Assembly (NCBI GenBank): GCA_937892995.1
Contig: CALBJS010000307.1
Location: forward strand, 1-12,339
Length of the DNA: 12,339 nucleotides
Source of the DNA: an uncultured Peptococcaceae bacterium
GTDB taxonomy: Bacteria > Bacillota > Desulfitobacteriia > Desulfitobacteriales > Syntrophobotulaceae
Direction of reading: 5' to 3'
The position numbers and the translations under genes are program-made. The notes below the pieces were generated by a model, which saw only the letters and a list, made by a program, of their open reading frames with translations, did not search any database and had not been told where the DNA came from. Each line of letters opens with the position of its first letter. Within the stretch, counting starts at the first letter, position 1. Of the stretch, positions 1 through 5,737 are shown in pieces.

Positions 1-110
1 AAGGTATTACGGGCTGGAAATGGATATTATCCATGTTTTAAAGGCAAATTAGTATTAATTGTTTTGCGAGTGTAAGAATTTCAAACAATTGAAATATATT
101 TTTTGAAAGT

Positions 111-138
111 TTGAAAATTTAAGATAATGAATTATAAT
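111..138 (+). promoter_or_regulatory. sigma-A-like promoter for the trigger-factor-like gene
   Basis: TTGAAA (111-116) and a perfect TATAAT (133-138) are separated by 16 bases. Transcription would start near 145, leaving a leader of about 105 nt before the ATG at 250. A second TTGAAA at 103-108 lies just upstream. Inference from consensus only. Confidence 0.55.
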
Positions 139-249
139 TGAGTAGGAGGTGTACCGTTCAATAAAGGCGGTTCGGTAATTTAAGTAGAATGCCTTTTCTT
201 TATGTAATATATACACATATTAAAAAGGAGACAAATAAGGAGGAGAACG

Positions 250-1311
250 ATGTCTGCCACACTGCTAAAAGCCAACAAAGATGAAGTGACCTTTCTGATC
301 CAAATTGACGCAAAGACCTTTGAAAAAGCATTAATCGAGGAATATAACAAAGCCACTACATTAGAAGACAAAAAATCGGTACCCGCGTTCTTGAGCAACC
401 GGGCTCTGTTGGGACAATATCCTGAGTTGGAGAAAATAGCCGGCAAAGCACTAGAAAAGCTCATGCCTTCCTATTATATGAGTGCTATTAAGGAATTGGG
501 GCTTCATCCCATTACGTTTCCGAAGATCATGCCAAGAGCTACGGTGCTAGGACAGCCCTGCGTCATCGAAGTCAGTGTTACTCTTGAACCCGAATTGGAG
601 CTGAAACAATTCGAAGGGCTGGAAGCCACTTATACGCCGGTCCTCGTTACTGAAGACGATTTGGCTCAACAGATGGACGGCCTGCGCAAACAGTATAATG
701 CTGAAAACGACGACTCGAAACTCCTGGAAAAACTCCCGTTCGATTCCATTGAAGCTCTGACAGAGGAGATTCGCGGCTCTCTAACGACTATGGCTAAGGA
801 AAGAACGGATTTCAATAGAAAAGAAGCCGTGATGAAACAACTCCTCGAAGCAAATCCCTTTACTCTTAAGGAAGAGATCATTGAGCAGCAGGTCATGATC
901 GAGATTAATCAGATCAGCAAGCAGATGGGACCGCAGGTTATGGAAAACTATATGAAATCTTCCGGCCGCAATATGAACGATCTTAAAAAAGAAGTCCGCC
1001 CCCAGGCAGAAGAAACGATCAAAAAGAACCTTCTTCTCTCCGCCATCGCCGAGAGGATTTCACCCGAGGTCACAGAAGAAGACATCAAAGAAGCTATCTC
1101 CAAACACCCAGGTTCATTCATGGATTTCGCTGCTGATTACGAAACACGCCGTAAGCGTATTGATGAAATGCCCGGGGCTTTAGAGCAAATAAAGCATGCT
1201 ATTCGCATAGAAAAAGTTGCCGACTATATTGTCACCAAAACCATCTTTCACGAAGATAAAGCCACAACCGTTTTGGATGAGCTTCCTGAGCACATGAAGT
1301 TACACCAGTAG
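250..1311 (+). CDS. trigger-factor-like chaperone lacking the PPIase domain
   Basis: A 353-residue protein resembling the ribosome-associated chaperone trigger factor. The start is set by an AAGGAGGAG ribosome binding site about 6 nt before the ATG. Residues 1-130 correspond to the N-terminal ribosome-binding domain. The stretch at 44-58 (VPAFLSNRALLGQYP) aligns with the usual VPGFRKGKxP signature, but the basic Arg-Lys-Gly-Lys core is lost. From about 150 the protein goes straight into the helical C-terminal chaperone arms (162-335; for example LPFDSIEALTEEIRGSL). The FKBP-like peptidyl-prolyl isomerase domain that normally lies between is absent, which explains the length of 353 against roughly 430. 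It could still hold nascent or unfolded chains, but isomerase activity is not expected and ribosome docking is doubtful. It is monocistronic, downstream of a sigma-A-like promoter. It is unlikely to be the main tig gene, which is usually full length and next to clpP/clpX. Confidence 0.8.
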   Translation: MSATLLKANKDEVTFLIQIDAKTFEKALIEEYNKATTLEDKKSVPAFLSNRALLGQYPELEKIAGKALEKLMPSYYMSAIKELGLHPITFPKIMPRATVLGQPCVIEVSVTLEPELELKQFEGLEATYTPVLVTEDDLAQQMDGLRKQYNAENDDSKLLEKLPFDSIEALTEEIRGSLTTMAKERTDFNRKEAVMKQLLEANPFTLKEEIIEQQVMIEINQISKQMGPQVMENYMKSSGRNMNDLKKEVRPQAEETIKKNLLLSAIAERISPEVTEEDIKEAISKHPGSFMDFAADYETRRKRIDEMPGALEQIKHAIRIEKVADYIVTKTIFHEDKATTVLDELPEHMKLHQ

Positions 1312-1474
1312 TGAGAACCAATGCGATAAACTCTTTCAGATCCTTAATGGCTGTCTCGACTTTCTCGTTAGATCATTTGTTACCAAATAGACTATTTTCA
1401 TCAGTGGAAATTCTATGTAAGAATAATAGTGAGCAAAGCGTATGAGTATTCCTTTCCGCCCTTACTTGCACTAA

Positions 1475-1502
1475 AAGGGAAGAGTTCGTTAACTCTCCCC
1501 TT
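1475..1502 (-). terminator. rho-independent terminator for the two small spore-protein genes
   Basis: A 12-bp stem with one mismatch (AAGGGAAGAGTT / AACTCTCCCCTT) and loop CGTT. Read on the minus strand it ends in TTTTAG. It lies 22 nt past the stop codon of the 1525-1668 gene. Confidence 0.65.
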
Positions 1503-1524
1503 AATCGATTATTCAAATATTCGC

Positions 1525-1668
1525 TTAGAAAATAACACCTAAAGCAATAAGAATCAAAATGGCGATAGCAATAATACCAACTCCAGCCCCACGACCGCCG
1601 TAGCCCATCATGGGGTATCCTATTGTTGGGGATACTATTCTGCAGCAACAGCCACCTCTACCAAACAT
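1525..1668 (-). CDS. tiny YjcZ-like membrane protein, probable sporulation protein
   Basis: A 47-residue open frame. The head MFGRGGCCCRIVSPTIG is rich in Gly and carries three consecutive Cys. It is followed by a Gly/Met/Tyr-rich linker (YPMMGYGGRGAG) and one hydrophobic C-terminal segment ending IALGVIF. Small proteins with a Gly/Cys head and a single C-terminal membrane helix are characteristic of the YjcZ-type sporulation proteins of Bacilli and Clostridia; molecular function is unknown. A GAAAGGGGGG ribosome binding site lies about 8 nt before the ATG. The gene sits 34 nt downstream of a similar gene (1703-1822), which ends IALGIVF, so the two look like a tandem duplication transcribed together. 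A terminator follows. The family assignment rests on architecture rather than alignment. Confidence 0.7.
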   Translation of the reverse strand: MFGRGGCCCRIVSPTIGYPMMGYGGRGAGVGIIAIAILILIALGVIF

Positions 1669-1702
1669 AAAAATTTCCCCCCTTTCATTTTTTTATTTTG
1701 AA

Positions 1703-1822
1703 TTAGAAAACTATACCCAATGCAATCAGCAGAAGAATGATAACAACAATAATGGCGATACCGCAAAAACATCTGTTTCCAGGAAATCCATCTACACCGC
1801 CGTCTAAAGCACCAATTGCCAT
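1703..1822 (-). CDS. tiny YjcZ-like membrane protein, paralogue of the downstream gene
   Basis: A 39-residue open frame: head MAIGALDGGVDGFPGNRCFC with two Cys, then a hydrophobic helix of about 18 residues ending IALGIVF. The ribosome binding site GGGAGGGGG is about 8 nt before the ATG, one of the strongest in the window, which supports real translation despite the size. The last seven residues nearly repeat those of the next gene (IALGVIF), and both stop right after the helix. Probably a spore-coat or spore-membrane micropeptide of the YjcZ type; function unknown. It is first of a two-gene unit. A CATACCTTA sequence about 40 nt upstream resembles a late-sporulation -10 element. Confidence 0.65.
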   Translation of the reverse strand: MAIGALDGGVDGFPGNRCFCGIAIIVVIILLLIALGIVF

Positions 1823-1859
1823 TTAAATAGCCCCCTCCCTTGGAAAATATACCCAATGA

Positions 1860-1868
1860 TAAGGTATG
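1860..1868 (-). promoter_or_regulatory. possible sigma-K/sigma-E -10 element
   Basis: On the minus strand this reads CATACCTTA, matching the CATAnnnTA pattern of sigma-K -10 elements and most of the sigma-E pattern. No convincing -35 is visible at the right distance, so this is tentative. It lies 38 nt ahead of the first YjcZ-like gene. Confidence 0.3.
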
Positions 1869-2035
1869 TAAAAATAATTCTGATTGGAACCCCTATAAGT
1901 TGTCCAAATGGAAAAATTATGGACGTATTATCAATGAACCGTTTCATAGGGCAATCAAACAGCGAAGGAACCCATAACATAGATTTTGTATATGATACCT
2001 TTACCGAATCAAGCATATATAGGTAATAGTAAGTA

Positions 2036-2070
2036 TAGAAGCTGAAAAACTTTTGTTTATTCAGCTTCTA
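2036..2070 (-). terminator. hairpin ending the spoVA-type operon
   Basis: An 11-bp perfect stem (TAGAAGCTGAA / TTCAGCTTCTA) with a 13-nt loop, starting 10 nt past the last stop codon of the operon. The minus-strand tail is only moderately T-rich (TACTTACTATT). On the plus strand the stem is followed by TTTT, so it may work both ways. Confidence 0.5.
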
Positions 2071-2080
2071 TTTTCCTTAA

Positions 2081-2284
2081 TTATTGTTTATATTGTGGTT
2101 CCTGTTTTTCAATGTATTTTTGTCTGCTTTTTAGGGTTTGAAGAGCATCATCAAATGTTTGGGCAAGCTGTTCAAATGTTTGCTTAGCCTGCTGATCCTG
2201 AGTTTCTAACGAGAATGTCTTCATGCTCGCAGCTGCATTTTGGACAGTTGCTAGTGCTTGTTGCATTTGTGTTCCAACAGTCAT
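2081..2284 (-). CDS. DUF1657 family protein (second copy)
   Basis: A 67-residue soluble, mostly helical protein of the DUF1657 family, recognisable from MTVGTQMQQALATVQN at the start, a Gln/Ala-rich helical middle and the C-terminal EPQYK motif. The frame is open 27 nt further upstream, but the ATG at 2284 follows an ideal AAAGGAGGTG ribosome binding site and matches the MTV start of its paralogue at 5222-5428. DUF1657 proteins have no known biochemical role. They recur in spoVA2-type operons of spore formers, so a spore inner-membrane function is inferred. This is the last gene of the operon, 75 nt after the SpoVAEb gene, with a terminator hairpin close behind. A GGCCGT box sits just ahead of its ribosome binding site. 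Confidence 0.88.
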   Translation of the reverse strand: MTVGTQMQQALATVQNAAASMKTFSLETQDQQAKQTFEQLAQTFDDALQTLKSRQKYIEKQEPQYKQ

Positions 2285-2303
2285 ATTAATTTCACCTCCT
2301 TTG

Positions 2304-2317
2304 ACGGCCACGGATCC
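2304..2317 (-). repeat. GGCCGT box ahead of the second DUF1657 gene
   Basis: On the minus strand GGATCCGTGGCCGT, ending 3 nt before AAAGGAGGTG. It resembles the boxes at 2730-2743 and 4262-4344, which occupy the same position relative to other ribosome binding sites of this operon. Confidence 0.5.
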
Positions 2318-2359
2318 TAAGATACTATTTAACGGGCAAGAAGAAGTAACAATAAATTT

Positions 2360-2713
2360 TTACCCTTTAGGTCTAAATATCAACGCTCCAAGGAAAGCAA
2401 AAATGATAGCAGCTGATATACCGGCACTTGTTACCTGGAAGATACCGGTTAGGACCCCGATAAGACCTGTTGAGTCAAATTCCTTTAAAGCACCTTTTAC
2501 TAATTGATTTCCGAAACTGCTTATGGGTACAGAAGCTCCTGCTCCTGCAAATTTAACAAGCGGGTCGTAAAGACCAAGTCCTCCCAGGATTACGCCTGTA
2601 ACTACTAAAGTACATGTTGTATGAGCGGGAGTAAGCTTAAGACCATCCAACAATAACTGTCCAATTACACAAATCATTCCCCCTACAAGAAAAGCTAGTA
2701 GAAATTTTTCCAT
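2360..2713 (-). CDS. spoVAEb: stage V sporulation protein AE (SpoVAEb)
   Basis: A 117-residue integral membrane protein, the usual length for SpoVAEb. Hydrophobic segments lie at about 3-22, 34-52 and 88-113. The motif GLGLYDPLVKFAGAGASVP (46-64) is the SpoVA signature also found in SpoVAC of this operon (GFGVYDHIAQWAGAGTVIP), so the two subunits are paralogues. With SpoVAC it is thought to form the channel that carries calcium dipicolinate into the forespore and out on germination. The ATG follows a good ribosome binding site (GGAGGTG, 5-6 nt). It lies 48 nt after the SpoVAD gene, the gap containing a GGCCGT-type box. SpoVAEa is not visible here, which fits the spoVA2-type rather than the classical spoVA operon. 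Confidence 0.92.
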   Translation of the reverse strand: MEKFLLAFLVGGMICVIGQLLLDGLKLTPAHTTCTLVVTGVILGGLGLYDPLVKFAGAGASVPISSFGNQLVKGALKEFDSTGLIGVLTGIFQVTSAGISAAIIFAFLGALIFRPKG

Positions 2714-2729
2714 ATCGACACCTCCTATA

Positions 2730-2743
2730 ACGGCTACGGACGG
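2730..2743 (-). repeat. GGCCGT-like box ahead of spoVAEb
   Basis: On the minus strand CCGTCCGTAGCCGT, ending 3-4 nt before AGGAGGTG. Same layout as the boxes ahead of the SpoVAC and second DUF1657 genes. Confidence 0.45.
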
Positions 2744-2761
2744 TTACGGTTGATTAGTGGT

Positions 2762-3766
2762 TCATAGCTCGATGCTTACCGCATGAGCTATAGATGGTAT
2801 ACTTTCTTTCTGCTGATATGACATTGGAGACAATAAAGCACCTGTAGCAATGATGAGTATTTTATGTAGTTCACCTTTGCACATCTGATTTAAAAAATGC
2901 CCAAAGGTCGTCACTGCGGCACAGGCACAACCGCTTCCACCTGCCAGGACTATCGGTTGATCCTTTCGATAGATCATAATTCCACAATCTGTGAATATTT
3001 CGTCGGGGATGCCCATTCCATGTTTTTTTAGCAAGTCTCCGGCGATACGGTGCCCTATCCTACCCAAATCACCGGTGGCGATAATGTCGTAATAAGTAGG
3101 ATCTCTATTTAAATCTCTGAAGTGAGCCTCTATAGTATCCACTGCAGCCGGGGCCATAGCTGCCCCCAAATTGAACGGGTCAGAAAGACCCATGTCAATG
3201 ACACGTCCTATTGTTGCTCCTGTTACACGAGGACCGTTTCCCTGAGCAGAAATCAGAGCAGCACCTGATCCGGTTACGGTCCATTGGGCTGTAGGCGGCT
3301 TTTGAGAACCATATTCAGTTGGGTATCTATACTGTTTCTCGGCGGCAGCATTATGACTGGAAACGCAAACCAGGGCATTTTTGGCAAACCCGCTGTCGAC
3401 GAGAACGGATCCTAAAGCCAGTCCTTCCATCGATGTCGAACAGGCTCCATAAAGTCCAAGATAAGGAGTTGCAAGTGTACGGGCAGCAAAATTGCTGGGA
3501 ACGATTTGGTTGATCAGATCGCCGCCTAATAAGAACTGAATATCTTCTTTTTTCATCCCCGCTTTTTTTAGGGCTGTTTCACAGGCCTGTTCTTGAAGTT
3601 TTTTTTCTGCTTTTTCAAAGCTGTCTTGTCCAAGCCAGATATCTCCATGCAGAAGGTCAAAATCCTCAGCCAAAGCTCCCTGGGCTTCAAAAGGGCCTCC
3701 AACTGCGGCAGATGCTATGATTATTGGTTTAGAATCGAAAATCCATGTTTGATGACCCTGTAACAT
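2762..3766 (-). CDS. spoVAD: stage V sporulation protein AD (SpoVAD)
   Basis: A 334-residue protein with a thiolase/ketosynthase-like fold, the usual SpoVAD length. Visible landmarks are the N-terminal strand-turn PIIIASAAVGGPFE (14-27), the nucleophile-elbow-like GACSTSMEGL (107-116, Cys109), SSHNAAAEKQYRYPTEYG (136-153) typical of SpoVAD, and GGSGCACAA (276-284). SpoVAD binds dipicolinic acid directly and sits on the outer face of the forespore inner membrane with the SpoVA channel subunits. There is no signal peptide or membrane segment, in keeping with peripheral attachment. The ATG abuts the SpoVAC stop codon (TAAATG, no gap). No strong ribosome binding site is seen inside the end of SpoVAC, only a GGGTGTG stretch, so translation is probably coupled. 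Confidence 0.95.
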   Translation of the reverse strand: MLQGHQTWIFDSKPIIIASAAVGGPFEAQGALAEDFDLLHGDIWLGQDSFEKAEKKLQEQACETALKKAGMKKEDIQFLLGGDLINQIVPSNFAARTLATPYLGLYGACSTSMEGLALGSVLVDSGFAKNALVCVSSHNAAAEKQYRYPTEYGSQKPPTAQWTVTGSGAALISAQGNGPRVTGATIGRVIDMGLSDPFNLGAAMAPAAVDTIEAHFRDLNRDPTYYDIIATGDLGRIGHRIAGDLLKKHGMGIPDEIFTDCGIMIYRKDQPIVLAGGSGCACAAVTTFGHFLNQMCKGELHKILIIATGALLSPMSYQQKESIPSIAHAVSIEL

Positions 3767-4246
3767 TTACATCACACCCAATGTTCTTAGAATAATAACT
3801 ACCAAAGATACAACAAAAGCGGAAAAAACACCATAGACGATAACCGGGCCCGCGAGTTTAAACATATTGCCTCCTACTCCCAGAACAAAGCCTTCACTAC
3901 GGTGTTCGATAGCAGCTGAGACCATTGTATTGGCAAAACCAGTCACCGGAATAACTGTCCCGGCTCCTGCCCATTGGGCAATATGGTCGTAGACACCAAA
4001 GCCTGTCAAAAGTACAGTGATCATTATGAGTACGGCTACCGTAGGATTTCCCGCTGTTTCTGCGGAAAAATGGAAGTATTTAATAAAAAACATTTGTATT
4101 CCCTGGCCTAAGGCACTGATAAGCCCTCCTACCAAAAAGGCCTTAGTGCAATTCAAAAAAATAGGACGCTTCGGTTCCCTTGTCTGAGCAAATTCTTGGT
4201 ATTCCTGTTGGGTTGGAGAAAGTTTCTTTTTCTTTTTATTTGACAT
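3767..4246 (-). CDS. spoVAC: stage V sporulation protein AC (SpoVAC)
   Basis: A 159-residue membrane protein, typical length for SpoVAC. A lysine-rich cytoplasmic N-terminus (NKKKKKLSPTQQEYQEF) precedes membrane segments at about 33-55, 67-87 and 130-155, with the SpoVA signature GFGVYDHIAQWAGAGTVIP at 82-100 and a further hydrophobic stretch around 101-112. SpoVAC is the channel-forming, mechanosensitive-like subunit needed for DPA movement across the forespore membrane. The ATG follows GAGGTG with 5 nt spacing. It is third in the operon, 107 nt after the YetF-like gene, the gap being filled with a duplicated GGCCGT-type repeat. Confidence 0.95.
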   Translation of the reverse strand: MSNKKKKKLSPTQQEYQEFAQTREPKRPIFLNCTKAFLVGGLISALGQGIQMFFIKYFHFSAETAGNPTVAVLIMITVLLTGFGVYDHIAQWAGAGTVIPVTGFANTMVSAAIEHRSEGFVLGVGGNMFKLAGPVIVYGVFSAFVVSLVVIILRTLGVM

Positions 4247-4261
4247 ATTTACACCTCATTA

Positions 4262-4344
4262 ACGGCCATGGATGGCCTAATGCCGTGATGCCACGGATGG
4301 CAAGGAGCGGCAAACGGCCACGGATGGTCTAATGCCGTGATGCC
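4262..4344 (-). repeat. pair of 31-bp direct repeats in the YetF-like/SpoVAC gap
   Basis: Copies at 4262-4292 and 4314-4344 differ at only two of 31 positions, with a repeat period of 52. The 21-nt spacer carries a third partial core, since CCACGGATGG occurs at 4291-4300 and again at 4318-4327. The copy nearer SpoVAC ends (minus strand, CATGGCCGTTAA) directly before the ribosome binding site. Related short boxes precede two other genes of the operon. Confidence 0.75.
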
Positions 4345-4353
4345 CCTCACCGA

Positions 4354-5208
4354 TTAATGCAATAGATAAGGACGTAACTTATTTAATAGATTGTCAAGAT
4401 CGTCAGCATTTTTAGAAAACATAGCTTTGGCTTTTGTATCTTCTGTTTCGGTGGCAAAGGTCGAAAGATCAGCCTGGCTTTTTTCAAGATTTGCATATAA
4501 CATTTCTTTAACCTTGGGTTGAGCAAGCTCAATTGCATCATCAAAAAGGTCAAGAAATAAGTCCCCGGACGAATCGACTTGACCTATAAACACATTTTCC
4601 AGGGTAATTCCCATATTCTCAAGTTGACTTTCCATCCACTGCCGGTTAAAACCTAAAGAAGCAAGAGATTCATCCAGGATATTCCCATCCATAATCACGG
4701 TTTGAGGTTCAGCTTGAGGGGCCACCTTTTTACCTAGATCATGAGGCGTTATCGTTTTTTTATCAGATTTTAAGTAAGCATTGATTTCACCGTTTGTTTC
4801 CATTACGGCATATTCTATCTCTGCCAGATTAAAGATGTTCTTGGAACGGAGCTCGGCTAAAAGGTCCTCCCCGGTCATCCTTAGGGGCATTAAGTTTTCT
4901 TCCATAATTTTACCGTGTTTAATGAGAATAGTTTCCTTTCCGTTAAGTAGCTGGTGGAAGGTTTTACTTTTGATAGCGAAAAAATCTAAGAGCACAGGTA
5001 GGATAATCCATATGGCTAAGACTATGATCCCCGAAATAATATTAATAAAGTTCAAGGTTATTAAAACGGCTGTTACAGCGATTACAATATACCCCATAAA
5101 AGAAAACGGTGTTAGACGGTTTATGTTTTTTTTACCCAAAAGCTTTGCCGATGCCCAGACTAGAATGAATAAGGAAATCGATTTTAGCATTATGTAAATC
5201 CATTCCAT
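4354..5208 (-). CDS. YetF-like (DUF421) membrane protein with C-terminal DUF1657-like extension
   Basis: A 284-residue protein. The N-terminus holds three predicted membrane helices (about 4-23, 37-55, 57-78). The conserved soluble DUF421 part follows, with ILIKHGKIMEENL (94-106), DLLAELRSKNIF (115-126) and EIEYAVMETNGEI (130-142). Residues about 231-284 resemble the free-standing DUF1657 proteins at both ends of this operon: VKEMLYANLEKSQADLSTF aligns with VKQTLANLKGARGTLRMY of the first gene. The terminal EPQYK motif of those proteins is missing. YetF-like proteins have no settled function but recur in spoVA2-type operons linked to spore heat resistance. The ATG follows AAAGAGGT; the ribosome binding site overlaps the end of the preceding DUF1657 gene (13-nt gap), suggesting coupling. 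It lies 107 nt before SpoVAC. Confidence 0.88.
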   Translation of the reverse strand: MEWIYIMLKSISLFILVWASAKLLGKKNINRLTPFSFMGYIVIAVTAVLITLNFINIISGIIVLAIWIILPVLLDFFAIKSKTFHQLLNGKETILIKHGKIMEENLMPLRMTGEDLLAELRSKNIFNLAEIEYAVMETNGEINAYLKSDKKTITPHDLGKKVAPQAEPQTVIMDGNILDESLASLGFNRQWMESQLENMGITLENVFIGQVDSSGDLFLDLFDDAIELAQPKVKEMLYANLEKSQADLSTFATETEDTKAKAMFSKNADDLDNLLNKLRPYLLH

Positions 5209-5221
5209 ATCACTTACCTCT

Positions 5222-5428
5222 TTAATTTCCTTTATACTGAGGTTCCTTTAATTCCAGGATCTTCAATCTGTTTTGTAAATCAGTGATAATATTATCTGTA
5301 ATGCCTAAAGCATCATTAAAAACAGCTTTAGTTTCTTGATCCCTGGTTTGAGCTGAATACATCCTTAAGGTGCCACGTGCACCTTTTAAATTAGCTAAAG
5401 TTTGTTTGACTTGAGATACAACTGTCAT
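5222..5428 (-). CDS. DUF1657 family protein (first copy, operon leader)
   Basis: A 68-residue soluble helical protein, paralogue of the protein at 2081-2284: both begin MTV, both have a QTxDQExKxxF-type middle (TRDQETKAVF here, TQDQQAKQTF there) and both end EPQYK plus one or two residues. The frame continues 18 nt upstream to another ATG, but only the ATG at 5428 follows a proper ribosome binding site (GGAGG, 7 nt), and it gives the family's normal length. It is the first gene of the spoVA2-type operon, 13 nt ahead of the YetF-like gene. A sigma-G-like promoter upstream would place expression in the forespore. Biochemical function unknown. Confidence 0.88.
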   Translation of the reverse strand: MTVVSQVKQTLANLKGARGTLRMYSAQTRDQETKAVFNDALGITDNIITDLQNRLKILELKEPQYKGN

Positions 5429-5450
5429 ATAAATTCCTCCAATCATTGAA

Positions 5451-5481
5451 TATTATTCTTTGAAAGCATTTTTTTCATGCA
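5451..5481 (-). promoter_or_regulatory. sigma-G-like promoter of the spoVA2-type operon
   Basis: On the minus strand TGCATG (5481-5476), an 18-nt spacer, then AATAATA (5457-5451). This approximates the sigma-G pattern TGnATA ... CATAnTA with 17-18 nt spacing. It would give a leader of roughly 20 nt before the first DUF1657 start codon. spoVA operons are known sigma-G targets. Confidence 0.5.
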
Positions 5482-5561
5482 ATTTGGTATATGTAAGTTT
5501 AGTAAACAATGCAATATTTTAGAAAAACCGATTATTTAGAAATCTCACTTTTCAATTTTAG

Positions 5562-5591
5562 ATTGTACCTAAGATAATTGTACCTAAGATA
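5562..5591. repeat. perfect 15-bp tandem repeat
   Basis: ATTGTACCTAAGATA occurs twice head to tail (5562-5576 and 5577-5591) in the divergent promoter region, about 75 bases upstream of the plus-strand -35 element. It could be a regulator site or simple slippage. Confidence 0.8.
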
Positions 5592-5665
5592 TTCTTCTGA
5601 TTTTTTTAACCAGCCAACTTAATTATTATTCTTTCAGCCCGACGACCCTACGAAAACTATTTTGG

Positions 5666-5696
5666 TGTATAAATACCTTTCTTAAAATGTATAATA
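5666..5696 (+). promoter_or_regulatory. sigma-G-like promoter of the second YetF-like gene
   Basis: TGTATA (5666-5671), an 18-nt spacer, then TATAATA (5690-5696). It has the same layout as the minus-strand promoter on the other side of this divergent region. The -10 would also suit sigma-A, but no good TTGACA-like -35 lies at 16-18 nt. It implies a start near 5703, which excludes the ATG at 5687. Confidence 0.45.
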
Positions 5697-5737
5697 CGCA
5701 TAATGAAAGGGTCGAATTATGCGGGAGGCTGATTACT

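Larger units (their letters stand above)
5429..5737. other. divergent intergenic region between the spoVA2-type operon and the second YetF-like gene
   Basis: AT-rich, with no credible gene. It holds the two outward-facing sigma-G-like promoters and a perfect 15-bp tandem repeat at 5562-5591, each listed separately. Confidence 0.6.

Noticed and set aside
2..52. Possible C-terminal end of an upstream gene in frame 2 (ends DIIHVLKAN)
   Set aside because: All three plus frames are open for 12 codons or more here and none has a recognisable motif, so the end of an upstream gene cannot be assigned.
1373..1648. Minus-strand 91-codon frame
   Set aside because: Out of frame over the small YjcZ-like gene, which has the better ribosome binding site and composition; it runs through the terminator hairpin.
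1804..2016. Minus-strand 70-codon frame with one hydrophobic segment
   Set aside because: No ribosome binding site; it overlaps the ribosome binding site and start of the strong small gene at 1703-1822; no known family resemblance.
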